DNA of 64,000 nt from Pegoplata infirma (lineage: Eukaryota; Arthropoda; Insecta; Diptera; Anthomyiidae), in contig OY992537.1 in the NCBI GenBank assembly GCA_963921195.1, positions 34,147,410-34,211,409 on the forward strand, written 5' to 3'. Position 1 is the stretch's first letter. Every line of letters begins with the position of its first letter. Positions 22,750 to 32,449 of the stretch are shown piece after piece. Made by a program: the position numbers and the translations under genes. The notes below the pieces were generated by a model, which did not search any database, had not been told where the DNA came from, and worked only from the letters and a program-made list of their open reading frames with translations.

Positions 22750-22949
22750 TATATAAGCTAGGTTAGGTTAGGTTAGGTTAGAGGTGGCGGAGTCAAAGAC
22801 TCCTCACATAGACCGGATGGTCCATAGCGAAACCACAATAATTCCTCAGCGACGCTGATAGAACGCGTTTGTCCTCATCGCGAATTGTACTATTTGCCTT
22901 AGGTCGACATTCGAAACGGTTTCCAAGCTCTCGAAGTCTATATAAGCTA
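22750..22949. mobile_element. 178-bp insert with (GGTTA)n start and 11-bp duplication
   Basis: TATATAAGCTA is present at 22750-22760 and again at 22939-22949, while other X copies (9795, 50276) have one copy. The insert begins with four GGTTA units, then GAGGTGGCGGAGTCAAAGAC, and ends CTCTCGAAGTC. It is GC-richer than its surroundings. The duplication length fits target-primed retroposition, so it may be a SINE-like retroposon; no poly-A tail or clear A/B boxes are visible. Confidence 0.7.
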
Positions 22950-23096
22950 ACGATTAAACAAAAAAGAAAACATGAATTACTACTTTAATTTTCTTAAAAC
23001 CAAAAATTTTAACAACTTGGGTTTGTAACTTGGATAATAATTCACCACGTGGTAAATAAAACCGTTTTCACCAGCTGGTGAATAAAAAGTAACATA

Positions 23097-23960
23097 CACT
23101 CAAAAAATTATGTCATTAACTGTTTGTAGTTTATTTAAAAAGTTTTCCGGTTAGTCGATTTTAAAAGAAAAAACATTTGTTTGATGTTCAGTTTTTATTA
23201 ATGAGTACTTTAGTCCTTTGTTTCAAAAATAACACACTAAAATATAAAGACTTTCATTAACATTTAATTTTTAAAGTCATTAATTTTTGTTCTGTAAGTA
23301 AAAACTACTGATTATTCTTTTGATTTTTAATGATTTGTGTAAGTAATTTTTTTTTAAATTGTTGGTATTTTTTAATGAAATATCATTAGTTTTTACCTAC
23401 ACAAGTCAGTTATTTTTTTGTAGAAAAAAAAATCAAAAAATTATTTATAGAAATATAAAAACATGTTTGTATCAAGTGACTTTGGCACGATGGGTAGAGT
23501 GTCTGGCCAGAATGTAGTTGATTGCGGGATCGATTCCACAAAAATTTTATTAAAAATTACAAAAAAAAAATATTTCAATAAAAAATTGTCAAAAATTAAC
23601 TACGAAATCATTAATTCTTATTGTTTTCATAGGTTATTTTTTTAAATTTGTTGGTAAAAATAACAGAACTATCATTAATTTTTAATGTTTTCGTTGGTTA
23701 TTTTTTCGAATTTGTTGGTAATCATTAATTTTTAATGTTTTCGTTGGTTATTTTTTCGAATTTGTTGGTAAAAAAGAGTGAAAAAAACGTAATTTTTTAA
23801 TGTTTAATGTTATTTATTTTAGAAAATTTTGTCAACAGTAAAAAATAAATGTTGATGTTTGTTAAAACAAATGAATAATTACTGGGACGATTTTCAATTG
23901 TTTATTCACTGGTTTTAAGTGTGTTTTTCATTTGTTTTTGCCTACAAAATATTTTGAGTG
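23097..23960 (+). mobile_element. Y-type CACTC element, copy 4, inside X
   Basis: CACTCAAAAAATTATGTCAT to AAAATATTTTGAGTG, flanked by TA (23095-96, 23961-62). Uninterrupted X copies read AAGTAACATAATTATTTTTC, so exactly one TA was duplicated. The interior holds the tRNA-like segment and a local direct repeat (CATTAATTTTTAATG blocks at 23670-23750). Confidence 0.9.
23474..23537 (+). promoter_or_regulatory. tRNA-like Pol III A/B boxes in Y copy 4
   Basis: Nearly identical to copy 2: AAGTGACTTTGGCACGATGG, GTAGAGTGTCTGGCCAG, GCGGGATCGATTCCA. The conservation of this stretch exceeds that of the AT-rich flanks. Confidence 0.55.
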
Positions 23961-23962
23961 TA

Positions 23963-24660
23963 ATTATTTTTCAACAAAAAAATTTTTTTTATCAAAATTT
24001 TTTTTTTCATCAAATTTTTTTTTTCATAAATTTTTTTTTTTCCTTCAAATTTTTTTTTTCATAAATTTTTTTTTCATCAAATTTTTTTTTTTCATAATAT
24101 TTTTTTTTTATCATTTTTTTTTTATCAATTTTTTTTTTTATCATTTTTTTTTCATCAATTTTTTTTCATCAATTTTTTTTTTTTTTTTCATTAATTTTTT
24201 TTTTTTTTTTTTATTAAAAAATTTTTTTTTTATCAACATTTTTTTTCATCAAGTTTTTTGTTTTTCCATCAAATTTTTTTTTTCATTCATTTTTTTTTTT
24301 CATCAATTTTTTTATTTTCATCAATTTTTTTTTCTTCAAATTTTTAGTCATTAATTTTTTTTTTTCATCAAATATTTTTTTTCATCAAAATTTGTTTTTC
24401 ATAATTTTTTTTTATCATATTTCTTTCATCAATTGTTTTCATAAAATTTTTTTTTCTCACCAAAAAATTTTTTTTTTTATATTTTTTTTTCATCAATTTT
24501 TTTTACATCAAAAAATTTTTCCTTTCATCAAAAAAATTCATCAAAAACTTTTTTTCATCAAAATTTTTTTCGCCAAAGATTTTGGGTTCATTAAAGTTTT
24601 TTTAACATAATTTTGTTTTTCGTGAAAAAAAAAATATTTTTTTTTTACCAAAACTACTTT
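23963..24660. repeat. T-rich imperfect tandem block of X copy 2
   Basis: Runs of T separated by CATCAAA/CATAA. The 140-codon Phe-rich frame at 23932-24354 is an artefact. Confidence 0.85.
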
Positions 24661-25006
24661 TTTACCAAGTCTAAGCTTTTTGCATAAAAGTTTCCATTTG
24701 TTTATCAAATACATAAAACAAGTGAGAGTGTTATATTCTTTGGTGCCGAATCTTTTATACTCTCCAAAATGTAAAAACACTTTTTTGCATTTATTTTTGC
24801 ACTCACTTACGAAATGTACAGCTATTTTGGTTTTTAATGGGGTCCTTGACTGGTATTTCAATTCGTTTTGCATGGAATTGCAAAGTATTATAACATTATT
24901 TTTTCTAAAAAAAAACTTTGCTTTGGTAAGTACACCCAAATCTTCTGCAAATCATTATCATGATTTAATGTTTTGGGCAAGAGTACAAAACTCGCAGGCA
25001 TTTTTT

Positions 25007-25835
25007 AAATATTTCTCACTCTCTTTAATTCTTTTCAAATTCTCCTGGCGTATGATTAATATTAATATCATTATAATAACACTCATACGCCAAGGCGTTT
25101 AATATAAATCATTAACATAATAATATTAACATAATTACTAACTGCCTCCAGTCTACCTCTAAGACATACTTTCGATGATGTATGCTGATTATAGACACAC
25201 TTAATAAAGAAATTTAAAATATTTTTTTTTTCGCCATAATTTTATATGAAATATGACTTTAGCGTAAACTTTATTTATGCATAATTTTCCAATTTAATAA
25301 AAATTTTATTGTTGTGTTAATGTAATTTTTATTACTTCTATGGCTTGTTTTATTTGCCATTCATATTTTATTTATTGGTCTATCGTTGTTTTATTTTGTT
25401 GTGTTTTCTGTTTTTTTTTCTTTGGAACAATAAATCTTTTGTTTTTAAGAAAACAAGTATAAAAAATATTGAAAAAGATGAAATATAATATTCTGCATTT
25501 TCTTTTTCTCAAAAAATTGACTTTAATTGAACTTGTTTCATTAAAAAGAAAAAAGTAATAAAAGACTTTTCAAGATAAATATAACAATGGGTACTTAAGT
25601 TATTAATAATAATTTTGTTTTTATTTTTAAATATAACGTTCATATTTATTTTTAGTATATATCAAAGCCCACTGATCGATTAAAATCTTTACAAACATTT
25701 TCAAGTCTATACAATTTTTCGTTACAACGATATAAATATAAATTTTTTAGCTTTGAAGTATAAATATTTTTACTTCAGCGAAATTTTGCATTTTAAAAAA
25801 GGCTGTTCCTTTCTTTGCTCTATACAACATTTTTA
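25007..25835. other. Spacer with one hairpin
   Basis: TGGCGTATGA at 25046-25055 pairs perfectly with TCATACGCCA at 25083-25092 around a 27-bp AT loop. Nothing else is supported. Confidence 0.5.
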
Positions 25836-27435
25836 CACTCAATATATTTTGTAGGTAAAAACAAATGAAAAACACATTAAAAATAAGTGAAAATATAATT
25901 GAACACCATCCCAGTAATTATTTATTTGTTTTAACAAACATCAACATTTTTTTTACTGTTCATAAAATTTTCTTAAATAGATATCATTGAACAATAAAAA
26001 ATAACGTCACTTTAATTTTTTTTTTCAACAAATTCGAAAAAAATAGCCTACGAAAACATTAAAAATTATTAATTGTTGTGTTATTTTTACCAACAAATTC
26101 AAAAAAAAATAATCTACAAAAACATTAAAAATTATTGATTTCGTACGTTGTTTTTTGCAATTTTTCTGTTGAATTATTTAAAAAAAATAAATTATAAAAA
26201 TTTTGGGGAATCAATCCCGCAATCAACTATATTCTGGCCGGACACTAAAGTCACTTGATACAAACATGTTTTTATTTTTCCATAAATAATATTTGGAATT
26301 TTTTTCTACAAAAAAAATAACTCACACAAGTAGGTAAAAACTAATGATTTTTCTTTTAAAAATGCCAACAGTTAAAAAAAAAAATAACGTAAACAAATCA
26401 TTAAAAATTAAAAAAGAATCACTCATTTTTACTTACAAAACAAAAATAAACGACTTTAAAAATTTAATGCTAATGAAAGTCTTTATTTTTTATGTTGTTA
26501 TTTTTGATACAACGAACAGAAATAGTCATTTAAAAAAAACTGAACACTATACTAATGGTTTTAACATGATAATGTTTTTAGGCTGGTGTCTAATTTTAAA
26601 AAAGTTGCAGGACGCCACCTCATTTTCATCAAACTTATTTTTTCATAATTTTTTTATCAATTTTTCATCAATTTTTTTTTTTATTAATTTTTTTTTTTTT
26701 CATCAAATTTTTTTTTTTCATCACAAATTTTTTTTTTTTTCATTAATTTTTTTTTTCATCAAAATTGTTTTTCATAAAATTTTTTTTTTATCATATTTTT
26801 TTTCATCAATTTTTTTTCATCAAATTTTTTTATCAAATTTTTATATTATATCCTTTTTCATTATTTTGTTTATCCTTCAAAAAATTTTTCTTTTCATCGA
26901 CTTTTTTTCATCAAAATTTTTTTTTCACCAACAATTTTGAGTTCATTAATTTTTTTTAACATAATTTTATTTTTCGTGAATAAAATATAATTTTTTTACC
27001 AAAACTACATTTTCACCAAGTCTAAGCTGTTCGCATAAAGATTTTCCATTTGTTTATCAAATGTACATAAAACAAATGAGAGTGTTATATTCTTTGGTGC
27101 CGAATCTTTAATACTCTCCAAAATGTAAAAACACTTTTTTTTTACTTATTTTTGCATTTACTTACGAAATGTACAGCTCTTTTGGTTTTTTAATGGGTTC
27201 CTCGACTGATATTTTAATTTGTTTTGCATGGAATACACGTAGGGTTGCCAGACGGTCTGGAATAGCCTGGATTTTCCAGTTATTAGAGGTCTGGTCCAGT
27301 TTCCAGTTAAAACATAATTTATCCAGTTGAAAAAGGATTTCTTTTTTTTAACAATTATTTTTTTTTTATTAAATATTTTTTATAATTTTTTGGGACTAAT
27401 TTTTGAATATAACATTAATCATAAATATAACATAA

Positions 27436-27660
27436 ATGCCTCTTTTTTATACGGAAAATGTGCTCTTTTTGCTGCATTTTCTTTTCACAATTTTTTTTGA
27501 GCATTTCGGCCAGTCTACCGTTGATTTCGGTACGAATGTTTTCCTTGAACTTGTCGATGATTTAAGGATTCTCGGCGTACATTTTGCTTTTAAAATAACC
27601 CCACAAAAATATGTCTGGATAGGTCAAATCTGCAAATGGGGGTCAGTTGTTATCGCTCTT
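27436..27660 (-). pseudogene. mariner/Tc3-like transposase C-terminal fragment, minus
   Basis: Right to left the translation gives PPFADLTYPDIFLWGYFKSK, then MYAENP, a stop, then IIDKFKENIRTEING..AEMLKK. This matches the region after the last catalytic residue in a widespread insect mariner/Tc3-like group, with the typical 'P-SPDLTPLDFFLWGYLKskVY-n-PqtidELkenI' pattern. One in-frame TAA replaces a Gln codon expected after the Pro. Upstream catalytic sequence is absent. Confidence 0.7.
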
Positions 27661-27838
27661 TTTTGACTTCGCACGTCCCGGAAATTTTAGCTGTCCTCCC
27701 AGATTTCCACATTTGACAACTTTGGACTTAATTTTGTGGGGTTATTTAAAAAGAAAAATATACTCTAACAATCCTCAGGACGATGACGAAAAAATAATAG
27801 AAATGCTTCAAAAAAGCACATTTTGCCGTGGCAAATAG
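27661..27838 (+). pseudogene. mariner/Tc3-like transposase C-terminal fragment, plus
   Basis: The frame includes PPRFPHLTTLDLILWGYLKR, then KIYSNNPQDDDEKIIEMLQK. It is the inverted partner of the minus-strand fragment immediately to its left and retains the same 'DLT-lD--LWGYLK--vY--NPQ' signature with different substitutions. It ends at TAG 27836. No DDE residues remain. The two fragments meet tail-outward at about 27650, so the pair is an inverted duplication and not a gene. Confidence 0.75.
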
Positions 27839-27988
27839 AGACGGCCATTTAGTCCAAAATAAAAACATGTGTCTCACATATGAAAATCAGTTGATTTTTT
27901 TCAAATTATTAAAAAAAATTATGTATGAGTCCAGTTACTTTTCAAAATCCAGCTGAAAATTTTCCGTTATCCAGTTATTTGACTTCTA

Positions 27989-28632
27989 CACTCATAAAAG
28001 TTTTACAGTTACTGTTTCACAGTCAAACAAATAGTTTTCGTTTTAGTTAATATTAAAAGAAAATTCGTTTGTTTCACATACAAATATTCAAAACAACTTT
28101 TCGAACGTTTATTCAAATACATAACTGTCTTTTAAATAAAATTTTCCGTAACGTTTGTTTTTTTCAGTTATTTAAAAAACAAACCACATTATTTTATTTG
28201 TCGTTTGTTATTTGTCAGTTATTTAAAAATTTCTAAAATTAGAATTTTTTTTTTTGAATTTGAAAATGAATTTTAGTTGCTGAAAATATAAGTAGCTTGT
28301 GGCACAGAGGGTAGCGTGCTGGGCTATCAGCCAGAAATTATGAGTTCGATTCTGCTCAGGTTCGAAGTTTTTTAAAATTATTTCTAAAAAAATAAATAAA
28401 AATGAATGTAAATTTCCGTTATTTTAACCGTTTTTTCCGTAAAATTTTGTCAGTCAATTTTTACGGATTTTTAAGTTATTTTTACGGATTTCAACAGTTA
28501 TTAATTAACATTTAAAAATAACTGAGAAATGTTTTTGTTTTAAATGAAATGTAAGTAGTCCGTTTTTTAAATAAAGTTTCATTTGTTTCAAACGTATTTT
28601 CTGTTGAATTTACTTACATAATATTTTAAGTG
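27989..28632 (+). mobile_element. CACTC element O with tRNA-like core
   Basis: CACTCATAAAAGTTTTACAG start and inverse-type end ATATTTTAAGTG, TA on both sides (27987-88, 28633-34). It carries repeated CAGTTATTTAAAAA motifs and a tRNA-like segment different in sequence from that of Y. Confidence 0.85.
28291..28362 (+). promoter_or_regulatory. tRNA-like segment in element O
   Basis: AGTAGCTTGTGGCACAGAGG, GTAGCGTGCTGGGCTATCAG, CCAGAAATTATGAGTTCGA, TTCTGCTCAGG. The A box (TGGCACAGAGGGTAG) and B box (GAGTTCGATTC) are near canonical, and CTGG..CCAG could form an anticodon stem. The acceptor ends do not pair well, so it is tRNA-derived or tRNA-like rather than a working tRNA. Confidence 0.65.
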
Positions 28633-29441
28633 TAGTATCTGGCAACCCTAAAAACACGGTAAGACAAAATTTAACTTTTTTTTTTAATACCAGAACGAGA
28701 CCTTATACACTTGATAGAAGAATCCTCTTAGGAGTAAATCGGAATTTACAGTTTTTCATTCGGTGATCATTTATCCTTTTTAGAGGACTTTAAAGTTTTG
28801 AAGGACATTTAAAGTAAAAAATTAAAAAAAATATTTCTACGATGCTGAAATAAAAAGAAAATGAAAGAGTAAAGTCTCCTCGATTATTTAAATATGTTTG
28901 TTTTGTCATATCGGGTTTAAAGGATGCCAATATGGTCCTTTCAAAACTTTGTTCTTTAATATCCTTTAGAATTGCCAGCCATTTCTTCCGGAAAAAATAT
29001 ATGTTAAGGACATTGATATTGACCAACACATTGTTTAATTTCATCTTTCTCACTTTGTTAGCCATTTTCTTTTTATTTCAGCATCGTAGTATAAGTAGAA
29101 ATATGTTTTTTACTTTAAAGGTCTTTCAAGTCCTCTAAGGAAGATCACCGAATGAAAAACTGTAAATGCAGTTTTACTCCAGAGGGGCTTGCTATCAAGT
29201 GTATAAGGTCTCGTTCTGGTGTTAAAAGTAGTATTGTACGGTGATAGCAAAGTAATATAACAATATTTTTTCTAAAAAAACTTTGCTTTGGCAAGTACAC
29301 CCAAATCTTTCGCAAAACATTATCGTGATTTAATGTTTTGGGCAAGAGTAGAAAATTCGCAGGCATTTTTCTTTAAAAAACGACAAACCGTAAAACTTTT
29401 TAAATAAACTACAAACAGTTAATGACATAATTTTTTAAGTG

Positions 29442-29917
29442 TATAATATTCATAATGGTAAAAATGTGTTTTTGTTTGTTTTTCAAATATTTCATGTTAT
29501 TTTCTTTAAATTTTAATTACCATAGTAATTAATATTTTGTTTATGCTAATGCGTGAGCCTAAAAACCTTACATGGAGAATTACAAAACAATGTTATTATT
29601 AACTTTTATTTTAAAATTTATGAAAACAAAGTCTAAGCATCATACATATAAGCATATAAATAAAAAAGAACCCATCAGAGTTTCCCATATAAATCTACCA
29701 CAACACTTCAAAGTTTCCCAGTTATGTTTTTTTTTTTTAATTTTTTTCACTTTTCTTTTATATATTTTTTTTTTAATTTTTTCAATTTCTATAAATTTGG
29801 CAAAATCTTCAAAAATTTTAAAAATCTTCTAAAGATTACACAGTGTGACACGAGGTCTACCCATCATTTCTACATAATTAAGGCATGCTGATTTCAATGG
29901 TGAAGTCCGTTTTTGAA
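29442..29917. other. Spacer, no feature seen
   Basis: AT-rich; the 86-codon frame at 29572-29832 ends in a Phe/Leu-rich T-run stretch and shows no domain. Confidence 0.4.
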
Positions 29918-30197
29918 TCAATGGAATACTTTTTTTGCAAATCTTCATCAAAGTTTTGCCCAATTTTTGGCGGTTTTTTTATTTTTTAAAAAATCAGCTT
30001 TCACAAATTTAAATTTGTTTGATTTGGGAAATGTGGATTAGACCCATAGCAATATAGTCAATGGAAATTTTTTTTTGCAAATCTTCATCAATGTTTTGCC
30101 CATTTTTTGGCGGTTTTTATTTAAAAAAAATCAGCTTTCACAAATTTAAATTTTGTTTGAATTGGGAAATGTGGATTAGACACATAGCAATATAGTA
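29918..30197. repeat. Tandem direct duplication, about 140 bp
   Basis: TCAATGGAA..TTTGCAAATCTTCATCAA..GTTTTGCCCA..TTTGGCGG..ATCAGCTTTCACAAATTT..GGGAAATGTGGATTAGAC..ATAGCAATATAGT occurs at 29918 and again at 30058 with few changes. Confidence 0.9.
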
Positions 30198-30474
30198 AGT
30201 ATGAAATTGGATAAAATTGTTTGCGTTTTAGTGGTAAAAATCAAAATTTCATAATTTATTAATTTTGCTCAATTTTTGAAACTATATAAATAATTTCAAG
30301 ATATTATCTAATTTATGTAAAAACAAGTAGGAAAGTTAAATTCGACTTTGCCGAATCTATGAATACCCTCCACAATGCCTTTTTTAAAGGATAGTTCATT
30401 TCTTAACGTGAAAAAAATTAACAATTTTGATAAGAAATATTTTATTTTGTGCCATTTTTTGTCATTTAAAAAAA

Positions 30475-31168
30475 AACAAGTAAGAGTGTTAAATTCGGCT
30501 GTGCCGAATCTTTTATACCCTCCAACACGTTAAAAAAAAAATCACAGGGGTGTCTTTTTTTTTTTGGTGGGGGGGGGGTCAGTGAAGTTGGTGAGGGACA
30601 CCTGTACCCCCGCTATATATGTTTAAAAATTATTTGTTTATGATAATTTACGCTTAAATAATAACTTTTTATCGTTATTTTTAATGAATTTCTATAACCA
30701 CGCCCCCTAAGGGGGGCGGCCTGAAAAAAATCGAATTTACTAACCGCCTTGGTCCAAGCGCAGGTCTATGAACATAATATGGCATACAAATGTTACATTT
30801 GTTGGACAAAAATTAAAAAAAACACGTAAAAATATCGTATTTTTCAGGGGTCGTTTTAGTTCTTCAAGGGGGAACTTTTTTTCCCCTTGTCCGAATTTGC
30901 CCATCTTCGAACTTAACCTTACCAGTAACATAAGAGATATTCTTGCACAATTTCAGGCGTCTAGCTCTTTTGGTTTGGACTGCATCGTTATTTCTACAGA
31001 CGGACGGACGGACGGACGGACGGACGGACGGACATCGCTAGAATGTCTTAGATTCTATCATGGATCAATATTATGTATACTTTGTGGGGTCCCCGACCGA
31101 TATTTCGATGTGTTACACACGGAATGACAAAGTGAGTATACCCCCATACTGTGGTTGGAGGGTATAAA
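30475..31168 (-). mobile_element. DINE-1-type element, different subfamily, nested
   Basis: In reverse it begins TATACCCTCCAACCACAGTA, has GGTCGGGGACCCCACAAAG, a (GTCC)8-9 run at 30999-31034, and ends with GTGCCGAATCTTTTATACC-type text and CTTGTTTT. This subfamily is closest to the DINE-1 segment inside X. The host DINE-1 resumes at both sides. Confidence 0.8.
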
Positions 31169-31179
31169 AATTACAAATT

Positions 31180-31375
31180 TTTATTGAGTGTAAAATTTTT
31201 TTGAGTGTAATGTGTTTTTACTATAAAAATAATTCTGAGTGAATGTACGTACGTATATACACAAAATATTGTATTTTTTTTTTTTAAAGAAAAACTAAAT
31301 TTTTTTTTGAGTGTAAAATTTTTTTTTGAGTGTAAATTTTTTTTGAGTGCAAAATTTTTTTCTAGTGTAATTTTT
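31180..31375. repeat. GAGTGTAAAATTTT tandem motif of DINE-1
   Basis: Five GAGTGTAAAATTTTTT-like units occur here, oriented as TTTTACACTCAAAA in the DINE-1 sense. Similar strings exist in the copies at 547, 38643, 42064, 42792, 48158 and 58158. The motif contains TACACTCAAAA, the same as the TA plus terminal bases of the CACTC elements. Confidence 0.8.
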
Positions 31376-31495
31376 AAGTCACCAATGCTTTTAAAACTAA
31401 ACAAGTTTAAAAAGCATTGCTTTAAAACTAAACAAGTTTGAAAAGTATTGTTAAGGTACCACCAATGCTTTTAAAACTTGTTTAAGAGTCCCCGC

Positions 31496-31922
31496 ACAAC
31501 AATGTCGGAGCGGTTGACGGTTTCGGTCATGGGAGAGTATAGGCGCAAAACAAAGGCGGCAGCGAAAAATTCAGTCAAACGTTTATATTCACATTATTTT
31601 TTCACTTTTTCTGCAAATTTTTATTTAATTTAATTATTTTTTTTAATATCAATATAATATTTTCATATTGATTCTTTTTTTGTGTTTTTTTTTTAGAATT
31701 TTATATATTTTTTTTTTAGAGATCATATTTTTTTGTTTACTTTATCGAAAATAATCGAAATATTTATAAAAATGTGGTAACATTTTCATATCAAAAATTA
31801 AAAGAGAGAGAGAAACCGACACAAAAATAAAATTGATTTTATTCAAGCGGTTTTCGGTCGAGCGTTTTTTCTTGCCAAATTTGTATGAAAAAAACGTTAC
31901 CGACATTGTTGTGCGGGGACTC
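31496..31922. mobile_element. MITE with 23-bp ends and TAA duplication
   Basis: The ends GAGTCCCCGCACAACAATGT plus CGG are perfectly inverted at 31900-31922. TAA flanks both sides (31493-95, 31923-25). A 3-bp TAA duplication is typical of PIF/Harbinger-type elements. The 427-bp body has no coding capacity; 31515-31560 and 31845-31890 are also partly inverted (CGGTTGACGGTTTCGG / CGGTTTTCGGTCGAGCG). Confidence 0.85.
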
Positions 31923-32449
31923 TAACACGTGGCATTTAAGATGAAACCAATCTGAAAAGGGTCAGGTTTTTGCTTATAACTTTTGAACCACTGAACCGAT
32001 TTTGCTGAAATTCAAAACCAAACTGACTTTGCGGAACGACAAATGTATATGCTAAGCTTTAGCACCCTCAGAATTGTCTTTCGAAAGTTAGAGTGGTTTT
32101 AATCTCGTAAATTCGCAAAATACCCTTGCCGAAATTTACTCTTTTGCTCATAACTTTTGAACCACTTGACCGATTTCGCTGGATTGCAATACCAACCTGA
32201 CCCGGTAAATGGTCAACATATATGTCAAACTTCAGGATCCTCCGTAAAGTCTTTCAAAGGTTAGCTTGTTTTCAACGGATAGACAGACAGACGGACGGAC
32301 ATCGCTAGATCGACTTAAAATCGATCAAGGATCGTGAATATATACACTTTATGGGGTCCTAGACCAATATTTCGATGTGTTACAAACGGAATGACAAACT
32401 TATATATACCCTCTATCACTAGAGTGGAGGGTATAAAAAAAAATATTAG

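Larger units (their letters stand above)
22679..25006 (+). mobile_element. X element copy 2 with two nested insertions
   Basis: Same order as copy 1. It starts inside a satellite unit (CAGATTCTGAGACA|TTTTAACATG) and ends GCAGGCATTTTTT. It is split by a 178-bp retroposon-like insert (22761-22938) and by Y copy 4 (23097-23960). The T-rich block is 23963-24660 and the shrunken DINE-1 segment 24716-24880. Confidence 0.7.
27240..28650. mobile_element. hAT-like element Z holding inverted mariner pieces
   Basis: Ends TAGGGTTGCCAGA and exact inverse. Flanking 8-mers AATACACG (27232-39) and AAAACACG (28651-58) match at 7 of 8 positions, and removing one restores a proper left tip for foldback V. The interior is itself inverted: CCAGTTATTAGAGG../..CCAGTTATTTGAC and two mariner-like coding fragments pointing outward from the centre near 27660. 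A TA duplication with GGGTTGCC ends is the alternative reading. O is nested at 27989-28632. Confidence 0.65.
27236..29243. mobile_element. Foldback V with 3-bp ATA duplication
   Basis: Removing the hAT-like element at its left tip, the ends are CACGGTAAGACAAAATTTA and the inverse of CACCGTACAATACTAC. ATA flanks it on both sides, and the empty X site has one ATA. The arms (28659-28960 and 28970-29243) are nearly fully inverted: CCAGAACGAGACCTTATACA; ACAGTTTTTCATTCGGTGAT; GATGCTGAAATAAAAAGAAA. Frames here (up to 91 codons) are arm shadows. CACTA-type elements also use CAC ends and 3-bp duplications, but I cannot confirm that link. Confidence 0.65.
26559..29370 (+). mobile_element. X element copy 3, deleted and interrupted
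   Basis: TTTTAACATGATAATG start and AGGCATTTTT end. Relative to copy 1 it lacks the section between GACGCCACCTCA and the T-rich block, including the CACCAGCTGG motif. At CATGGAATA a 2 kb composite (27236-29243) was inserted; other X copies read CATGGAATAGCAAAG. Confidence 0.7.
25836..29441 (-). mobile_element. Y-type CACTC element, copy 3, split by X
   Basis: CACTCAATATATTTTGTAGG at the left and CATAATTTTTTAAGTG at the right, with TA on both sides (25834-35, 29442-43). X copy 3 sits between AATGG and CTTTAAAAAACGAC, the same place as in the Y copy at 9045. The tRNA-like segment (26208-26260, minus) keeps the B-box side (GGGAATCAATCCCGC) but has lost the A-box stretch. Confidence 0.8.
30322..32434 (-). 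mobile_element. DINE-1-type element with nested DINE-1 and MITE
   Basis: Right end TATACCCTCCACTCTAGTGA in reverse, then the GGTCCTAGACC block, GACGGACGGACATCGCTAGA, two 'gccgaaatttactcttttgc' type modules, GAGTGTAAAATTT repeats and the CTTGTTTT end at 30322. Two insertions interrupt it: another DINE-1 at 30475-31168 and a TAA-flanked MITE at 31496-31922. The CCTCTATCACTAGAGTGGAGG terminus can form a hairpin. Confidence 0.85.

Noticed and set aside
22761..22780. Interstitial telomere (TTAGG)n
   Set aside because: Only four units, inside an insert with an 11-bp target duplication, so it is the start of a retroposon-like element rather than a telomere remnant.
28790..29138. Overlapping frames on both strands (91 and 68 codons) with hydrophobic residues
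   Set aside because: They are the two arms of a foldback element read in opposite directions.
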